Origin: Microbacterium helvum
Lineage (GTDB): Bacteria; Actinomycetota; Actinomycetes; Actinomycetales; Microbacteriaceae
NCBI RefSeq assembly: GCF_014779795.1
Contig: NZ_JACXZS010000009.1
Location: forward strand, 1 to 64,000
Length of the DNA: 64,000 bases
Reading direction: 5' to 3'
A program made the position numbers and the translations under genes. This document shows positions 48,268 through 57,117 of the stretch, in pieces. Under the pieces are notes generated by a model that saw only the letters and a program-made list of their open reading frames with translations, made no database searches and was not told the DNA's origin. Each line of letters begins with the position of its first letter. Positions within the stretch are counted from its first letter, which is position 1.

Positions 48268-49502
48268 GGCATCAGCTCCGTCAGCGGCACGTCGGGGTCG
48301 CGCAGCCGCTCCGAATCGACGCGGGCACCCGATCGGATCAGCGCCTGCACGTCCTCGTTGACGTCCCACACATTGACGTTCATGCCCGCGACGACGCGGC
48401 CGGTGTCGGCCGAGGAGGCGCCGTCGGTCCAGAACGCGATGAACTCCCGGGCCTCGAGGTCGCCGCGCACGACGATCGAGGCGTCCCTCATCAGCGGCGC
48501 GTAGCCCGACAGCTCCATCCCGAGGTCGTACTGGTCGGTGTAGAAGTACGGGATGTCGTCATGGGATGCCGGCAGCCCGAGCATCGACCGCGCCACCACC
48601 TTGCCGGCGTTGAGCGCGTTGGCCCAGTGCTCGCTGCGCACGTGCTGCTGCAGCACGGGGTGGAAGGCGTTGGCCACGTCGCCCGCGGCGAAGACGCCGC
48701 GGGCGCTGGTGCGCAGCGCGGCGTCGGTGAGGACGCCGTTCTGGATGTCGAGGCCGGCGGCCTCGGCGAGCGCGGTGTTCGGAACCGCACCCACGCCGAC
48801 GAGCACCAGGTCGGCCCCCAGCGTCTCGCCGTCGACCACGACTCCCTCAGCGCGCCCGTCGCCGACGATCCGGTCGACGCCGACCGACGTGCGCAGATCG
48901 ACGCCGTGGTCGAGGTGCAGGCGACGGAACACCTCCCCCATCTCCGGTCCGACGGCGGCGCCCAGCGGCACGGCGCCCTGCTCGAGGATCGCCACCTCGT
49001 TGCCGAACCCGCGGGCGGTGGCGGCGACCTCCATGCCGATCCACCCGGCGCCGATCACCACGAGCCGCCTGCCGCCGCCGCGCAGCTGGGCCGCCAGGGC
49101 GTCGGAGTCGTCGAGCCGGCGCAGCGTCGTGACGCCCGGCAGCTCGTGGCCGGGGAGCGGCAGCATGCGGGGCGTCGCCCCGGTGGCCAGCAGCACCGCG
49201 TCGTACGAGAGCCGCTCGCCGTCTTCGAGATGCACCGCGTACGCGGCGGGGTCGAGGCTGGTCGCCGAGACGCCGGTCACCAGCCGGATGCCGTGCTCGG
49301 CATACCAGTCGGCGGGGTGCAGGATCACCGCATCGATGCCCTCGGTGCCGCCGAGGTATCCCTTCGACAGCGGCGGCCGCTGGTAAGGCGGATGCGCCTC
49401 CCCCGCGATGACGGTGATGTCGCCGTCGAACCCCTCATCGCGCAGCGCCTCGGCGGCCGTGCCGCCGGCGAGCCCTCCGCCGATGATCAGCATGTGCGCC
49501 AT
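48264..49502 (-). CDS. FAD-dependent oxidoreductase, ferredoxin-reductase-like
   Basis: This 412-residue flavoprotein of the ferredoxin/rubredoxin reductase (BphA4-like) type has an FAD-binding MLIIGGGLAGGTAAEALRDEGFDGDITVIAGE, the PYQRPPLSKGYL segment, a second Rossmann motif VVIGAGWIGMEVAATARGFG for NAD(P)H, and the FAD-binding GVFAAGDVANAF. It passes electrons from NAD(P)H to an iron-sulfur or similar carrier. No ferredoxin gene is adjacent. It is the second gene of the folE operon, an unusual companion for pterin synthesis. Confidence 0.9.
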   Translation of the reverse strand: MAHMLIIGGGLAGGTAAEALRDEGFDGDITVIAGEAHPPYQRPPLSKGYLGGTEGIDAVILHPADWYAEHGIRLVTGVSATSLDPAAYAVHLEDGERLSYDAVLLATGATPRMLPLPGHELPGVTTLRRLDDSDALAAQLRGGGRRLVVIGAGWIGMEVAATARGFGNEVAILEQGAVPLGAAVGPEMGEVFRRLHLDHGVDLRTSVGVDRIVGDGRAEGVVVDGETLGADLVLVGVGAVPNTALAEAAGLDIQNGVLTDAALRTSARGVFAAGDVANAFHPVLQQHVRSEHWANALNAGKVVARSMLGLPASHDDIPYFYTDQYDLGMELSGYAPLMRDASIVVRGDLEAREFIAFWTDGASSADTGRVVAGMNVNVWDVNEDVQALIRSGARVDSERLRDPDVPLTELMP

Positions 49503-49545
49503 GACATCTCCTCTCGTAGGTGCGGCCGCTGTGGATGCGAGCCGC

Positions 49546-50133
49546 TCACGCCCCGGCGAACCGCGCCTGCAGCGCCCGGTCGTGCGCGAGCTCGCCCCGG
49601 AAGGCCGTGGTGGTCGTCATCGCCGTCTCGCTCCGCACGCCCCGCACGGTCATGCAGAGGTGCTCGGCCTCGACCACCACCCCGACGCCGCGCGGCACGA
49701 GCGCGTGGTCGAGTGTTCGGGCCACCTGCATCGTCAGCGACTCCTGCACCTGCAGTCCGCGTGCATGGTGCGCGACGACCCGTGCGAGCTTCGACAGTCC
49801 CACCAGGCGCTCGCCGGGCAGGTAGCCGACCGTCGCGGTGCCGCGGAAGGGCAGCAGGTGATGACGGCACAGCGACACGAACGGGATGCCCCGCACGACG
49901 ACCGGCTCGTCATACCCCTCGTCGTTGGCGAACGTCGTCATCTCGAACGGCTCGGGCGTGAGCATCTCGATGTACGCGTCGGCGACGCGACGGGGCGTGT
50001 CGGCCAGGTCGCCGGCATCCGGATCATGTCCCAGAGCGGCGAGCAGGTCCGCGACCGCGGCCATCGCCCGCTCCCGGTCGAACGGCGCCTCGTCGGGGAG
50101 CGCGTGCAGCGCGGCCTGGGCGGTGGTCGACAT
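49546..50133 (-). CDS. folE: GTP cyclohydrolase I
   Basis: This 195-residue protein is GTP cyclohydrolase I, the first step of folate and pterin synthesis. Zinc and active-site motifs are complete: FVSLCRHHLLPFRGTATVGYLP, GLSKLARVVAHHARGLQVQESLTMQVARTL and VVVEAEHLCMTVRGVRSETAMTTTTAFRGEL. It heads the operon with the FAD reductase, FolP2-like and RibD-C genes. A near-consensus promoter (TTGACA, 17 bp, TAACGT) precedes it. Whether it is the cell's only FolE cannot be seen from this window. Confidence 0.95.
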   Translation of the reverse strand: MSTTAQAALHALPDEAPFDRERAMAAVADLLAALGHDPDAGDLADTPRRVADAYIEMLTPEPFEMTTFANDEGYDEPVVVRGIPFVSLCRHHLLPFRGTATVGYLPGERLVGLSKLARVVAHHARGLQVQESLTMQVARTLDHALVPRGVGVVVEAEHLCMTVRGVRSETAMTTTTAFRGELAHDRALQARFAGA

Positions 50134-50174
50134 GTCGTGCTCCTTCGCGTGCGCCGGAACTGCGTCTGAGCCCG

Positions 50175-50203
50175 ACGTTAGAACCGGCGATTTCTTTTGT
50201 CAA
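50175..50203 (-). promoter_or_regulatory. Near-consensus promoter of folE
   Basis: On the minus strand TTGACA (50198-50203) and TAACGT (50175-50180) are separated by exactly 17 bases. This is the best sigma-70-type promoter in the window. Confidence 0.75.
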
Positions 50204-50233
50204 GGTTTTTGGTTTTAGAGGTACACTCGCTGC

Positions 50234-50920
50234 GTGAGCACATCATCGCCGCTGGCTCCGACACCGAACCGCGCCGGCGCCATCGCCGCACTGGTCGATC
50301 CCCAGCGCCGCGACCTCTACCGCCTCGCCGCCGAACGCGCCGTCAGCCGCGATGACGCCGCCGACGCGCTCGGCATTCCGCGCAGCACGGCGGCGCTCAA
50401 CCTCGACAGGCTGGTGGATGCCGGCCTCCTGACCGTCTCGTACGTCCGGCGCTCCGGTCGCAGCGGCCCGGGAGCGGGGCGCCCCGCCAAGCTCTACCGG
50501 GCGGCGGCTGCCGAACTGGCGGCCACCATCCCGGAGCGCCACTACGAACTCGTCGGCGACCTGCTCGCGGGGGCCGCCGAGCAGGCCGATGCCGCCGGCA
50601 TCCCCGTCCGCGATGCGCTCGCGTCCGAGGCCTTCGCCGCCGGCGCCGCGATCGGGGCCGACGCGGACGGTCTCGAAGCGGCCCTCGCCGCGTGCGGCTA
50701 TGCCCCGGCCGACGCGCACCCCGAGCGGCCGGCATCCCGTGATCTCGTCCTCGAGAACTGCCCCTTCCACGCGCTCGCGACACGCCACACCGCCCTCATC
50801 TGCGGCGCCAACCTCGAGCTCGTGAAGGGGCTCGCGGTCGCCACCGGCGATGAGCGCACCCCCGTTCTGGCACCCGCCGCCGGCCGCTGCTGCGTCGAGA
50901 TCCGCACGAGGTCGACCTGA
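50234..50920 (+). CDS. SufR-like helix-turn-helix regulator with C-terminal cysteines
   Basis: This 228-residue regulator has an N-terminal ArsR/SufR-type winged helix (QRRDLYRLAAERAVSRDDAADALGIPRSTAALNLDRLVDAGLLTVSYVRRSG). The C-terminal region LENCPFHALATRHTALICGANLELVKGL ends in AAGRCCVEI. Cys176, Cys190 and Cys219/Cys220 are spaced much as in SufR proteins that bind a [4Fe-4S] cluster. I infer a redox- or iron-sensing regulator. Divergent from folE, it is the likely controller of that operon. TACACT at 50222-50227 lies six bases before GTG 50234 (leaderless). Confidence 0.78.
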   Translation: MSTSSPLAPTPNRAGAIAALVDPQRRDLYRLAAERAVSRDDAADALGIPRSTAALNLDRLVDAGLLTVSYVRRSGRSGPGAGRPAKLYRAAAAELAATIPERHYELVGDLLAGAAEQADAAGIPVRDALASEAFAAGAAIGADADGLEAALAACGYAPADAHPERPASRDLVLENCPFHALATRHTALICGANLELVKGLAVATGDERTPVLAPAAGRCCVEIRTRST

Positions 50921-50984
50921 TCGAATTCTCAGGCGTGTCGCCGATATCCAGGCACGGCATGGATTCCGCCGACATAATGGGCCC

Positions 50985-51677
50985 ATGACCGCACCGCGCA
51001 TCCTCGTCGTGGACGACGAACCGAACATCCGCGACCTGCTGATCACCAGCCTGCGATTCGCCGGGTTCCAGGTCCGGGCCGTCTCGAACGGCGCCCAGAC
51101 GATCTCGGCGGTGCTCGAGGAGGAACCGGACCTCATCATCCTCGACGTGATGCTCCCCGACATGAACGGGTTCAGCGTCACAAAGAGGCTGCGCGGCGCC
51201 GGCTACACGGCGCCGATCCTCTTCCTCACCGCCAAGGACGAGACCGAGGACAAGATCACGGGCCTCAACGCCGGCGGCGACGACTACGTCACGAAGCCCT
51301 TCAGCCTCGACGAGATCGTCGCCCGCATCCAGGCGATCCTGCGCCGGACGATGCAGGCCGACGAAGAGTCCGTCATCCGCGCCGGCGAGCTCACGATGGA
51401 CCAGGACACCCACGACGTGCAGGTCGGCGACGTCAGCATCGACCTCAGCCCCACCGAGTTCAAGCTGCTGCGCTACCTCATGCTCAACCCGAACCGTGTG
51501 CTGTCGAAGGCGCAGATCCTCGACCACGTGTGGGAGTACGACTTCAACGGCGACGCCGGCATCGTCGAGAGCTACATCTCGTACCTGCGCCGCAAGATCG
51601 ACCCGCACTCGACCGAGCCGCTCATCCAGACCAAGCGCGGCTTCGGCTACATGCTGAAGGCCGGCAAGACCGCGTAG
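50985..51677 (+). CDS. OmpR-family response regulator
   Basis: This 230-residue protein has a receiver domain (PRILVVDDEPNIRDLLITSLRFAGF; phospho-acceptor Asp54 in LIILDVMLPDMNG; conserved Lys in DDYVTKPFSLDE) and a winged-helix DNA-binding domain (VSIDLSPTEFKLLRYLMLNPNRVLSKAQILDHVWEYDFNGDAGIVESYISYLRRKID). CATAAT at 50973-50978 lies six bases before ATG 50985. The partner histidine kinase follows 28 bp downstream. The type is that of actinobacterial MprA/TcrA-like regulators. Confidence 0.93.
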   Translation: MTAPRILVVDDEPNIRDLLITSLRFAGFQVRAVSNGAQTISAVLEEEPDLIILDVMLPDMNGFSVTKRLRGAGYTAPILFLTAKDETEDKITGLNAGGDDYVTKPFSLDEIVARIQAILRRTMQADEESVIRAGELTMDQDTHDVQVGDVSIDLSPTEFKLLRYLMLNPNRVLSKAQILDHVWEYDFNGDAGIVESYISYLRRKIDPHSTEPLIQTKRGFGYMLKAGKTA

Positions 51678-51705
51678 CCGCGGGCGATCCAGCAAGGGGG
51701 GCGAC

Positions 51706-53466
51706 CTGGCGCAGAAGCCTGACGCGATCACCCGGTGGTGGCGCGGAATCAGTCTGCGCGCGAAGGTCACCGGGGTCACTGTCGCGCTCCTGGGCATCGG
51801 GCTGATCGCGGCGGGCGTCGGGACGGCGGTCTTCCTGCGCAACTCGCTGATCGACGGCGTCGAGACCCAGCTCATCGCCCTCGGCCGCACCGAGGCGGGC
51901 GCGCCGCTGTTCGACTTCTCGCTGGTCGACGGCCAGCTCGCGGTCACTCCGACCGAGAATCCGGTCTCGGTCGACTACTTCGTGGCGATCTACGATCCGG
52001 CGCGCAATGAGAACAACCTGCTCGCCCTGGGCGGCGGCCGCGCCGGCAGCCCACAGCCGGCCGTGCCGCAGACCCTGACGCTGACCGACGCGCAGACGTA
52101 CGAGCTCGACCCGTCCGAGCTGATGTCGGCCGACGGCGATGCGGCCTTCCTCGGCGTGACCTCTGTCCAGCAGTACCAGGACGGCGGCCTGTACTACCCT
52201 CAGCTGGTCGCCGTGCCGCTCGCGAGCGTCAATCGCACGATCGCGCAGTACCTCGGCATCTACTCGATCCTCGCGCTCGTGATCCTCGTCGTCGGGGCCT
52301 TCGCGACCCGGTTCCTCGTCACCCTGACGTTCCGCAGCCTCGGGCAGGTCGAGTCCACGGCAGACGCGATCGCGGCCGGCGACCTCACGCAGCGCATGAC
52401 CGACATCGAGCCGAAGACCACCGAGGTCGGCCGTCTCAAGACCGCGATCAACGCGATGCTCGACCGTGTCGACGGCGCCCTCTCGCAGCGCGACGCGACG
52501 GTCCGGCAGATGCGCCGATTCATCGGCGACGCGAGCCACGAGCTGCGCACGCCGCTGGTCACGGTGCGCGGGTATGCGGAGCTGTACCGGATGGGGGCCG
52601 TGCGCGGCGACGAACAGGTCGCGCAGTCGATGGAGCGCATCGAGAAGGAGGCGATCCGCATGGGCGTGCTCGTCGAGGACCTGCTCGCCCTCGCCCGTCT
52701 CGACGAGCGGCGCGATGTCGTGATCGTGCCGGTCGACCTGCGTCCGGTGGCGAGGGATGCCGCACTCGACGTCCGTGCGGCGGCGCCGATGCGCCCGGTC
52801 ACGGTGCTCGACACGACGCTCCTCGACCGCGAGCCGGCGCGTGACAACCCCGTCATGACCGCCCCCGAGGCGAAGCGGCGCGGCACGCCGCCGTCCGCGA
52901 TCTCTCTTGCCGGCGCGACCCTGTCGATGCTGCGTCGCCGCCCGAAGCCGGTTCCCGCGACCGCCGGCGCCGAGCAGGCGGATCTGCCCCCGCTCGTTCC
53001 CGAGCCGGAACCGGTCGCCCCCGTCGGCGCCCTCGAGCCGATCGTGCTGGGCGACGAGAACCGCATCCGTCAGGTCGTGACGAACCTGCTCGGCAATGCC
53101 CGCCGCTACTCGGCCGAGGACTCCCCCATCGATCTGTGCATCGGGGTCGACGTGGCAAGCCGCATGGGGTGGATCGAGATCGTCGATCACGGCGAGGGCG
53201 TCCCCGACCAGATCAAAGAGAAGATCTTCCAGCGCTTCTGGCGTGCCGACACGTCGCGCACGCGCGAGACGGGCGGCTCGGGCCTGGGACTGTCGATCGT
53301 CGCCTCGATCGTCGAGGCGCTGCACGGCACCGTCGAGGTCATCGACACCCCCGGCGGTGGGGCGACCTTCCGCGTGTCGTTCCCGCTGGCCGACGCCCGC
53401 GATGCCGCCGACCACGCGTCGATCCCGACGCAGCCGCTGCAGCGTCCGACCGACGCCGCGCGCTGA
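51706..53466 (+). CDS. Membrane histidine kinase, apparent CTG start
   Basis: This sensor kinase is about 586 residues. Transmembrane 1 (VTGVTVALLGIGLIAAGVGTAVFL, about residues 24-47) and transmembrane 2 (IYSILALVILVVGAFATRFLVTL, about 184-206) flank an extracellular sensor. They are followed by a HAMP segment, the H-box FIGDASHELRTPLV (His278) and ATPase motifs NRIRQVVTNLLGNARRYS and RETGGSGLGLSIV. No ATG, GTG or TTG exists in frame between the upstream stop (51655) and the end of the sensor (GTG 51982). CTG 51706 with GGGGGG four bases upstream is the best start. About 70 proline-rich residues are inserted before the N-box. Confidence 0.85.
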   Translation: MAQKPDAITRWWRGISLRAKVTGVTVALLGIGLIAAGVGTAVFLRNSLIDGVETQLIALGRTEAGAPLFDFSLVDGQLAVTPTENPVSVDYFVAIYDPARNENNLLALGGGRAGSPQPAVPQTLTLTDAQTYELDPSELMSADGDAAFLGVTSVQQYQDGGLYYPQLVAVPLASVNRTIAQYLGIYSILALVILVVGAFATRFLVTLTFRSLGQVESTADAIAAGDLTQRMTDIEPKTTEVGRLKTAINAMLDRVDGALSQRDATVRQMRRFIGDASHELRTPLVTVRGYAELYRMGAVRGDEQVAQSMERIEKEAIRMGVLVEDLLALARLDERRDVVIVPVDLRPVARDAALDVRAAAPMRPVTVLDTTLLDREPARDNPVMTAPEAKRRGTPPSAISLAGATLSMLRRRPKPVPATAGAEQADLPPLVPEPEPVAPVGALEPIVLGDENRIRQVVTNLLGNARRYSAEDSPIDLCIGVDVASRMGWIEIVDHGEGVPDQIKEKIFQRFWRADTSRTRETGGSGLGLSIVASIVEALHGTVEVIDTPGGGATFRVSFPLADARDAADHASIPTQPLQRPTDAAR

Positions 53467-53624
53467 CGCGGGGCTCCTCCTCCCCAGGCGAGGGTCGCCG
53501 ACGTGTTGTGCACAGATGCGGCTGAGAACGGAGGATGCCGGCGTCCGGGCGCGCGGCGAACCCTAACGTGGCGGGCACAGCGGGTGCGGCATCCGGTCCC
53601 CCGCCTTCACAGTCAGGAGATCCC

Positions 53625-53912
53625 ATGGCCGTCTTCGCCGTCGACAGCGACTCGATCCTCACCTCGACGACCGCGGTACGCGGCACCATCGACCGGCTGC
53701 AGGCCGAGTCGAACGCGATGCTCGCGCAGCTGACGCAGCTGCAGTCGTCGTGGACGGGTTCCGCGTCGGCCGCCTTCGCGAGTGTCGTCGACCAGTGGCG
53801 CGGCACGCAGCGTCAGGTCGAGGAGTCGCTCGCGAGCATCAACGCCGCACTCGCCGCGGCGGGTCGCCAGTACGCCGACACCGAGCTCGCTACGACGAGC
53901 CTGTTCCGCTGA
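53625..53912 (+). CDS. WXG100-family (ESAT-6-like) protein
   Basis: This 95-residue helical hairpin protein has the central WTG (Trp43-Gly45) turn of WXG100 proteins, in LTQLQSSWTGSASAAFASVVDQWRGTQRQVEESLASINAALAAAGRQYADTE. The C-terminal YADTE resembles the YxxxD/E signal for type VII secretion (Tyr-x-x-x-Glu class). No Ess/Esx ATPase or partner gene is nearby. CAGGAGATCCC precedes ATG 53625. A strong terminator follows. Confidence 0.87.
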   Translation: MAVFAVDSDSILTSTTAVRGTIDRLQAESNAMLAQLTQLQSSWTGSASAAFASVVDQWRGTQRQVEESLASINAALAAAGRQYADTELATTSLFR

Positions 53913-53933
53913 GCTGCTCGCCGCCGGGAACGA

Positions 53934-53966
53934 CGAAGGCCCCTCCGTCCGGAGGGGCCTTCGTTT
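53934..53966 (+). terminator. Rho-independent terminator after the WXG100 gene
   Basis: A perfect 14-bp stem (53934-53947 with 53950-53963, loop TC) is followed by TTT. Confidence 0.9.
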
Positions 53967-53982
53967 CATACAGGTCTGTCCG

Positions 53983-54059
53983 TGTCTCGGTACGCTCGTA
54001 CCTCGCTACTCGACCTTGACCCGAGCCGGCTCAACGCTCGCTGGCGCTCGCATTGAGCC
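53983..54059. repeat. Intergenic repeat with inverted ends
   Basis: The sequence GTCTCGGTACGCTCGTACC followed by CGCTACTCGACC matches a type of repeat I recall as common between actinobacterial genes. GGCTCAA (54028-54034) pairs with TTGAGCC (54053-54059) around a GCTCGC-rich loop. It separates the WXG100 gene from the convergent groEL gene. Confidence 0.55.
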
Positions 54060-54067
54060 GTCACGCG

Positions 54068-55723
<1,656 letters not shown>

Positions 55724-55750
55724 TTAGCACTCAACAAACGTGAGTGCTAA
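55724..55750. promoter_or_regulatory. CIRCE element (HrcA operator) of groEL
   Basis: TTAGCACTC, nine bases, GAGTGCTAA: a perfect match to the CIRCE consensus, 37 bp upstream of the groEL start. Confidence 0.95.
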
Positions 55751-55753
55751 ATC

Positions 55754-55780
55754 ATTCTGGCACTCGACCCTATCGAGTGC
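55754..55780 (-). promoter_or_regulatory. groEL promoter overlapped by a second CIRCE-like dyad
   Basis: GCACTC (55760-55765) and GAGTGC (55775-55780) are separated by nine bases, the CIRCE spacing, but lack the outer TTA/TAA. On the minus strand TTGCAC and CAGAAT, 17 bases apart, form the likely -35 and -10 boxes within the same DNA, so HrcA bound here would cover the promoter directly. Confidence 0.65.
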
Positions 55781-55809
55781 AAGCCGCGGAGGAGGACGCC
55801 GAAACGCAC

Positions 55810-55839
55810 GGAAACGGGATGCCGCAGCATCCCGTTTCC
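55810..55839 (-). terminator. Terminator after the cold-shock gene
   Basis: GGAAACGGGATGC (55810-55822) pairs perfectly with GCATCCCGTTTCC (55827-55839) around CGCA. It lies 33 bp past the stop of the leftward cold-shock gene. Confidence 0.8.
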
Positions 55840-55872
55840 GGAAGGTTCAGAGCGTCGCGCGCCCGGTGGAGG

Positions 55873-56073
55873 TCAGACGACGCGCACCGACTCGGCCTGC
55901 GGTCCCTTCTGCCCGGAGCCGACCGTGAACTCCACGGTCTGCCCCTCTTCGAGCACGCGGAAGCCCGACATGTCGATGTTCGAGTAGTGGACGAAGACGT
56001 CCTGGCCGTCGGCGACGGTGATGAAGCCGAATCCCTTCTCGGCGTTGAACCATTTGACGGTGCCCTGGGTCAT
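55873..56073 (-). CDS. Cold-shock protein (CspA family)
   Basis: This 66-residue cold-shock protein reads [49 protein letters not shown], with both nucleic-acid-binding motifs KGFGFI and DVFVHY. It is of standard CspA length, unlike the extended cold-shock protein at 39628. ATG 56073 follows an AGGAGATACGC site. A strong terminator lies downstream. It acts as an RNA chaperone or transcription antiterminator. Confidence 0.95.
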   Translation of the reverse strand: MTQGTVKWFNAEKGFGFITVADGQDVFVHYSNIDMSGFRVLEEGQTVEFTVGSGQKGPQAESVRVV

Positions 56074-56205
56074 GCGTATCTCCTGTTGCCGGCGGTGCAG
56101 GGCTTCATCGTATGCAGGCGCCGAGACGCGCCCGCATCGATTCGTCACTTGTTGACACGCAGGCACACAAGTGTTTACCGGCGCGAAACACACGCCGACC
56201 AAGGC

Positions 56206-56775
56206 TCAGGGAGCGGGAGTCGCGGACTGCCCGGCGGCAGTGCGGTCGAGGCCGATCACGATGGTGAGCTGCTTCACGTCCGCCGACGGCGCGGGGTACG
56301 CGTCGCTCTGCTCGGTGGCGGCGCCGCCGATGACCTCGGCGAGTCCGGCGGCGGCCGCTGCGTCGGCAGGATCGCTGTAGAAGACGGTGGTCGTGGGGAA
56401 GTCCTGCGAACCTGCCCCGCCCGCGGCGACAGCGTCCTCGGCCCAGCCCGCGTTCACCACGGTGTCCTTCATCTGCGTCGCGAGCCCCTCCTCGGGCGTC
56501 GCGTTGAGGATCTGCACCTGGTACGTCGTGTCCTTGACCGGCGTCACCTCAGGCGCCGGGGCCACTGTCGGCGTCGGCGTGGGCGCGAGGTCGATGCGGC
56601 CCGATGCGATCAGGGTGCCGAAGATCCCGACGGCGATCAGCACGACCGTCGCGAGCGCGGCCCACAGCAGCACGACCCAGCCGCGCATGCGCGGGTTCTC
56701 GGCCCGGTGTGCCCCGACGCGGTCCGTGTCCGGCAGGTCGTCGAAGCGATCCTGGGGATAGGGCGAGGTCGGCAC
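56206..56775 (-). CDS. Membrane-anchored LytR C-terminal-domain protein
   Basis: This 189-residue protein has a cytoplasmic N-terminus (YPQDRFDDLPDTDRVGAHRAENPRMRG), one membrane helix (WVVLLWAALATVVLIAVGIFGTLIA, about residues 33-57), a proline/threonine linker (APTPTPTVAPAPEVTPV) and a LytR_C domain (YQVQILNATPEEGLATQMKDTVVNAGW, TTVFYSDPADAAAAAGLAEVIGG). LytR_C domains occur in cell-wall proteins; the catalytic LytR-CpsA-Psr domain is absent. It is divergent from nothing and lies among leftward genes. Confidence 0.87.
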   Translation of the reverse strand: MPTSPYPQDRFDDLPDTDRVGAHRAENPRMRGWVVLLWAALATVVLIAVGIFGTLIASGRIDLAPTPTPTVAPAPEVTPVKDTTYQVQILNATPEEGLATQMKDTVVNAGWAEDAVAAGGAGSQDFPTTTVFYSDPADAAAAAGLAEVIGGAATEQSDAYPAPSADVKQLTIVIGLDRTAAGQSATPAP

Positions 56776-56859
56776 CCGTCGATGTTACCCGGCGCAGCCT
56801 GTGGGGCCGTCCGCGACAGACCGGTGTCAGCCGAGGCGGCGGGAGCGGCGTCGCGCCGG

Positions 56860-57108
56860 TCAGCGGGCGTCGGCAGCGCGCACAGCGCGCTCGTGCAGAC
56901 GCGCGTCGCGCAGACGGCGCAGTCGCTTGACCAGCATCGGATCGTGCTCCTGCGCGTCGGTGGTGTCGATCAGGCGACCGAGCAGCTGGTAGTACCTCGC
57001 CGGCGACATGCCCAGCTCCGCGCGGATCGCCTCCTCCTTGGCTCCCGCGTGCCGCCGCCACTCCCCCTCGAAGTCGAGGAGGGCGCGATCGCGGTCGGTC
57101 AGGGGCAC
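56860..57108 (-). CDS. DUF3263 helix-turn-helix protein
   Basis: This 82-residue actinobacterial DUF3263 protein has a small helix-turn-helix (ALLDFEGEWRRHAGAKEEAIRAELGMSPARYYQLLGRLIDT) followed by a basic helix (LVKRLRRLRDARLHERAVRA). It is likely a DNA-binding protein of unknown target. The gene is followed by the LytR_C gene, a pairing that is frequent in Actinobacteria. Confidence 0.85.
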   Translation of the reverse strand: MPLTDRDRALLDFEGEWRRHAGAKEEAIRAELGMSPARYYQLLGRLIDTTDAQEHDPMLVKRLRRLRDARLHERAVRAADAR

Positions 57109-57117
57109 ACCGCAACG

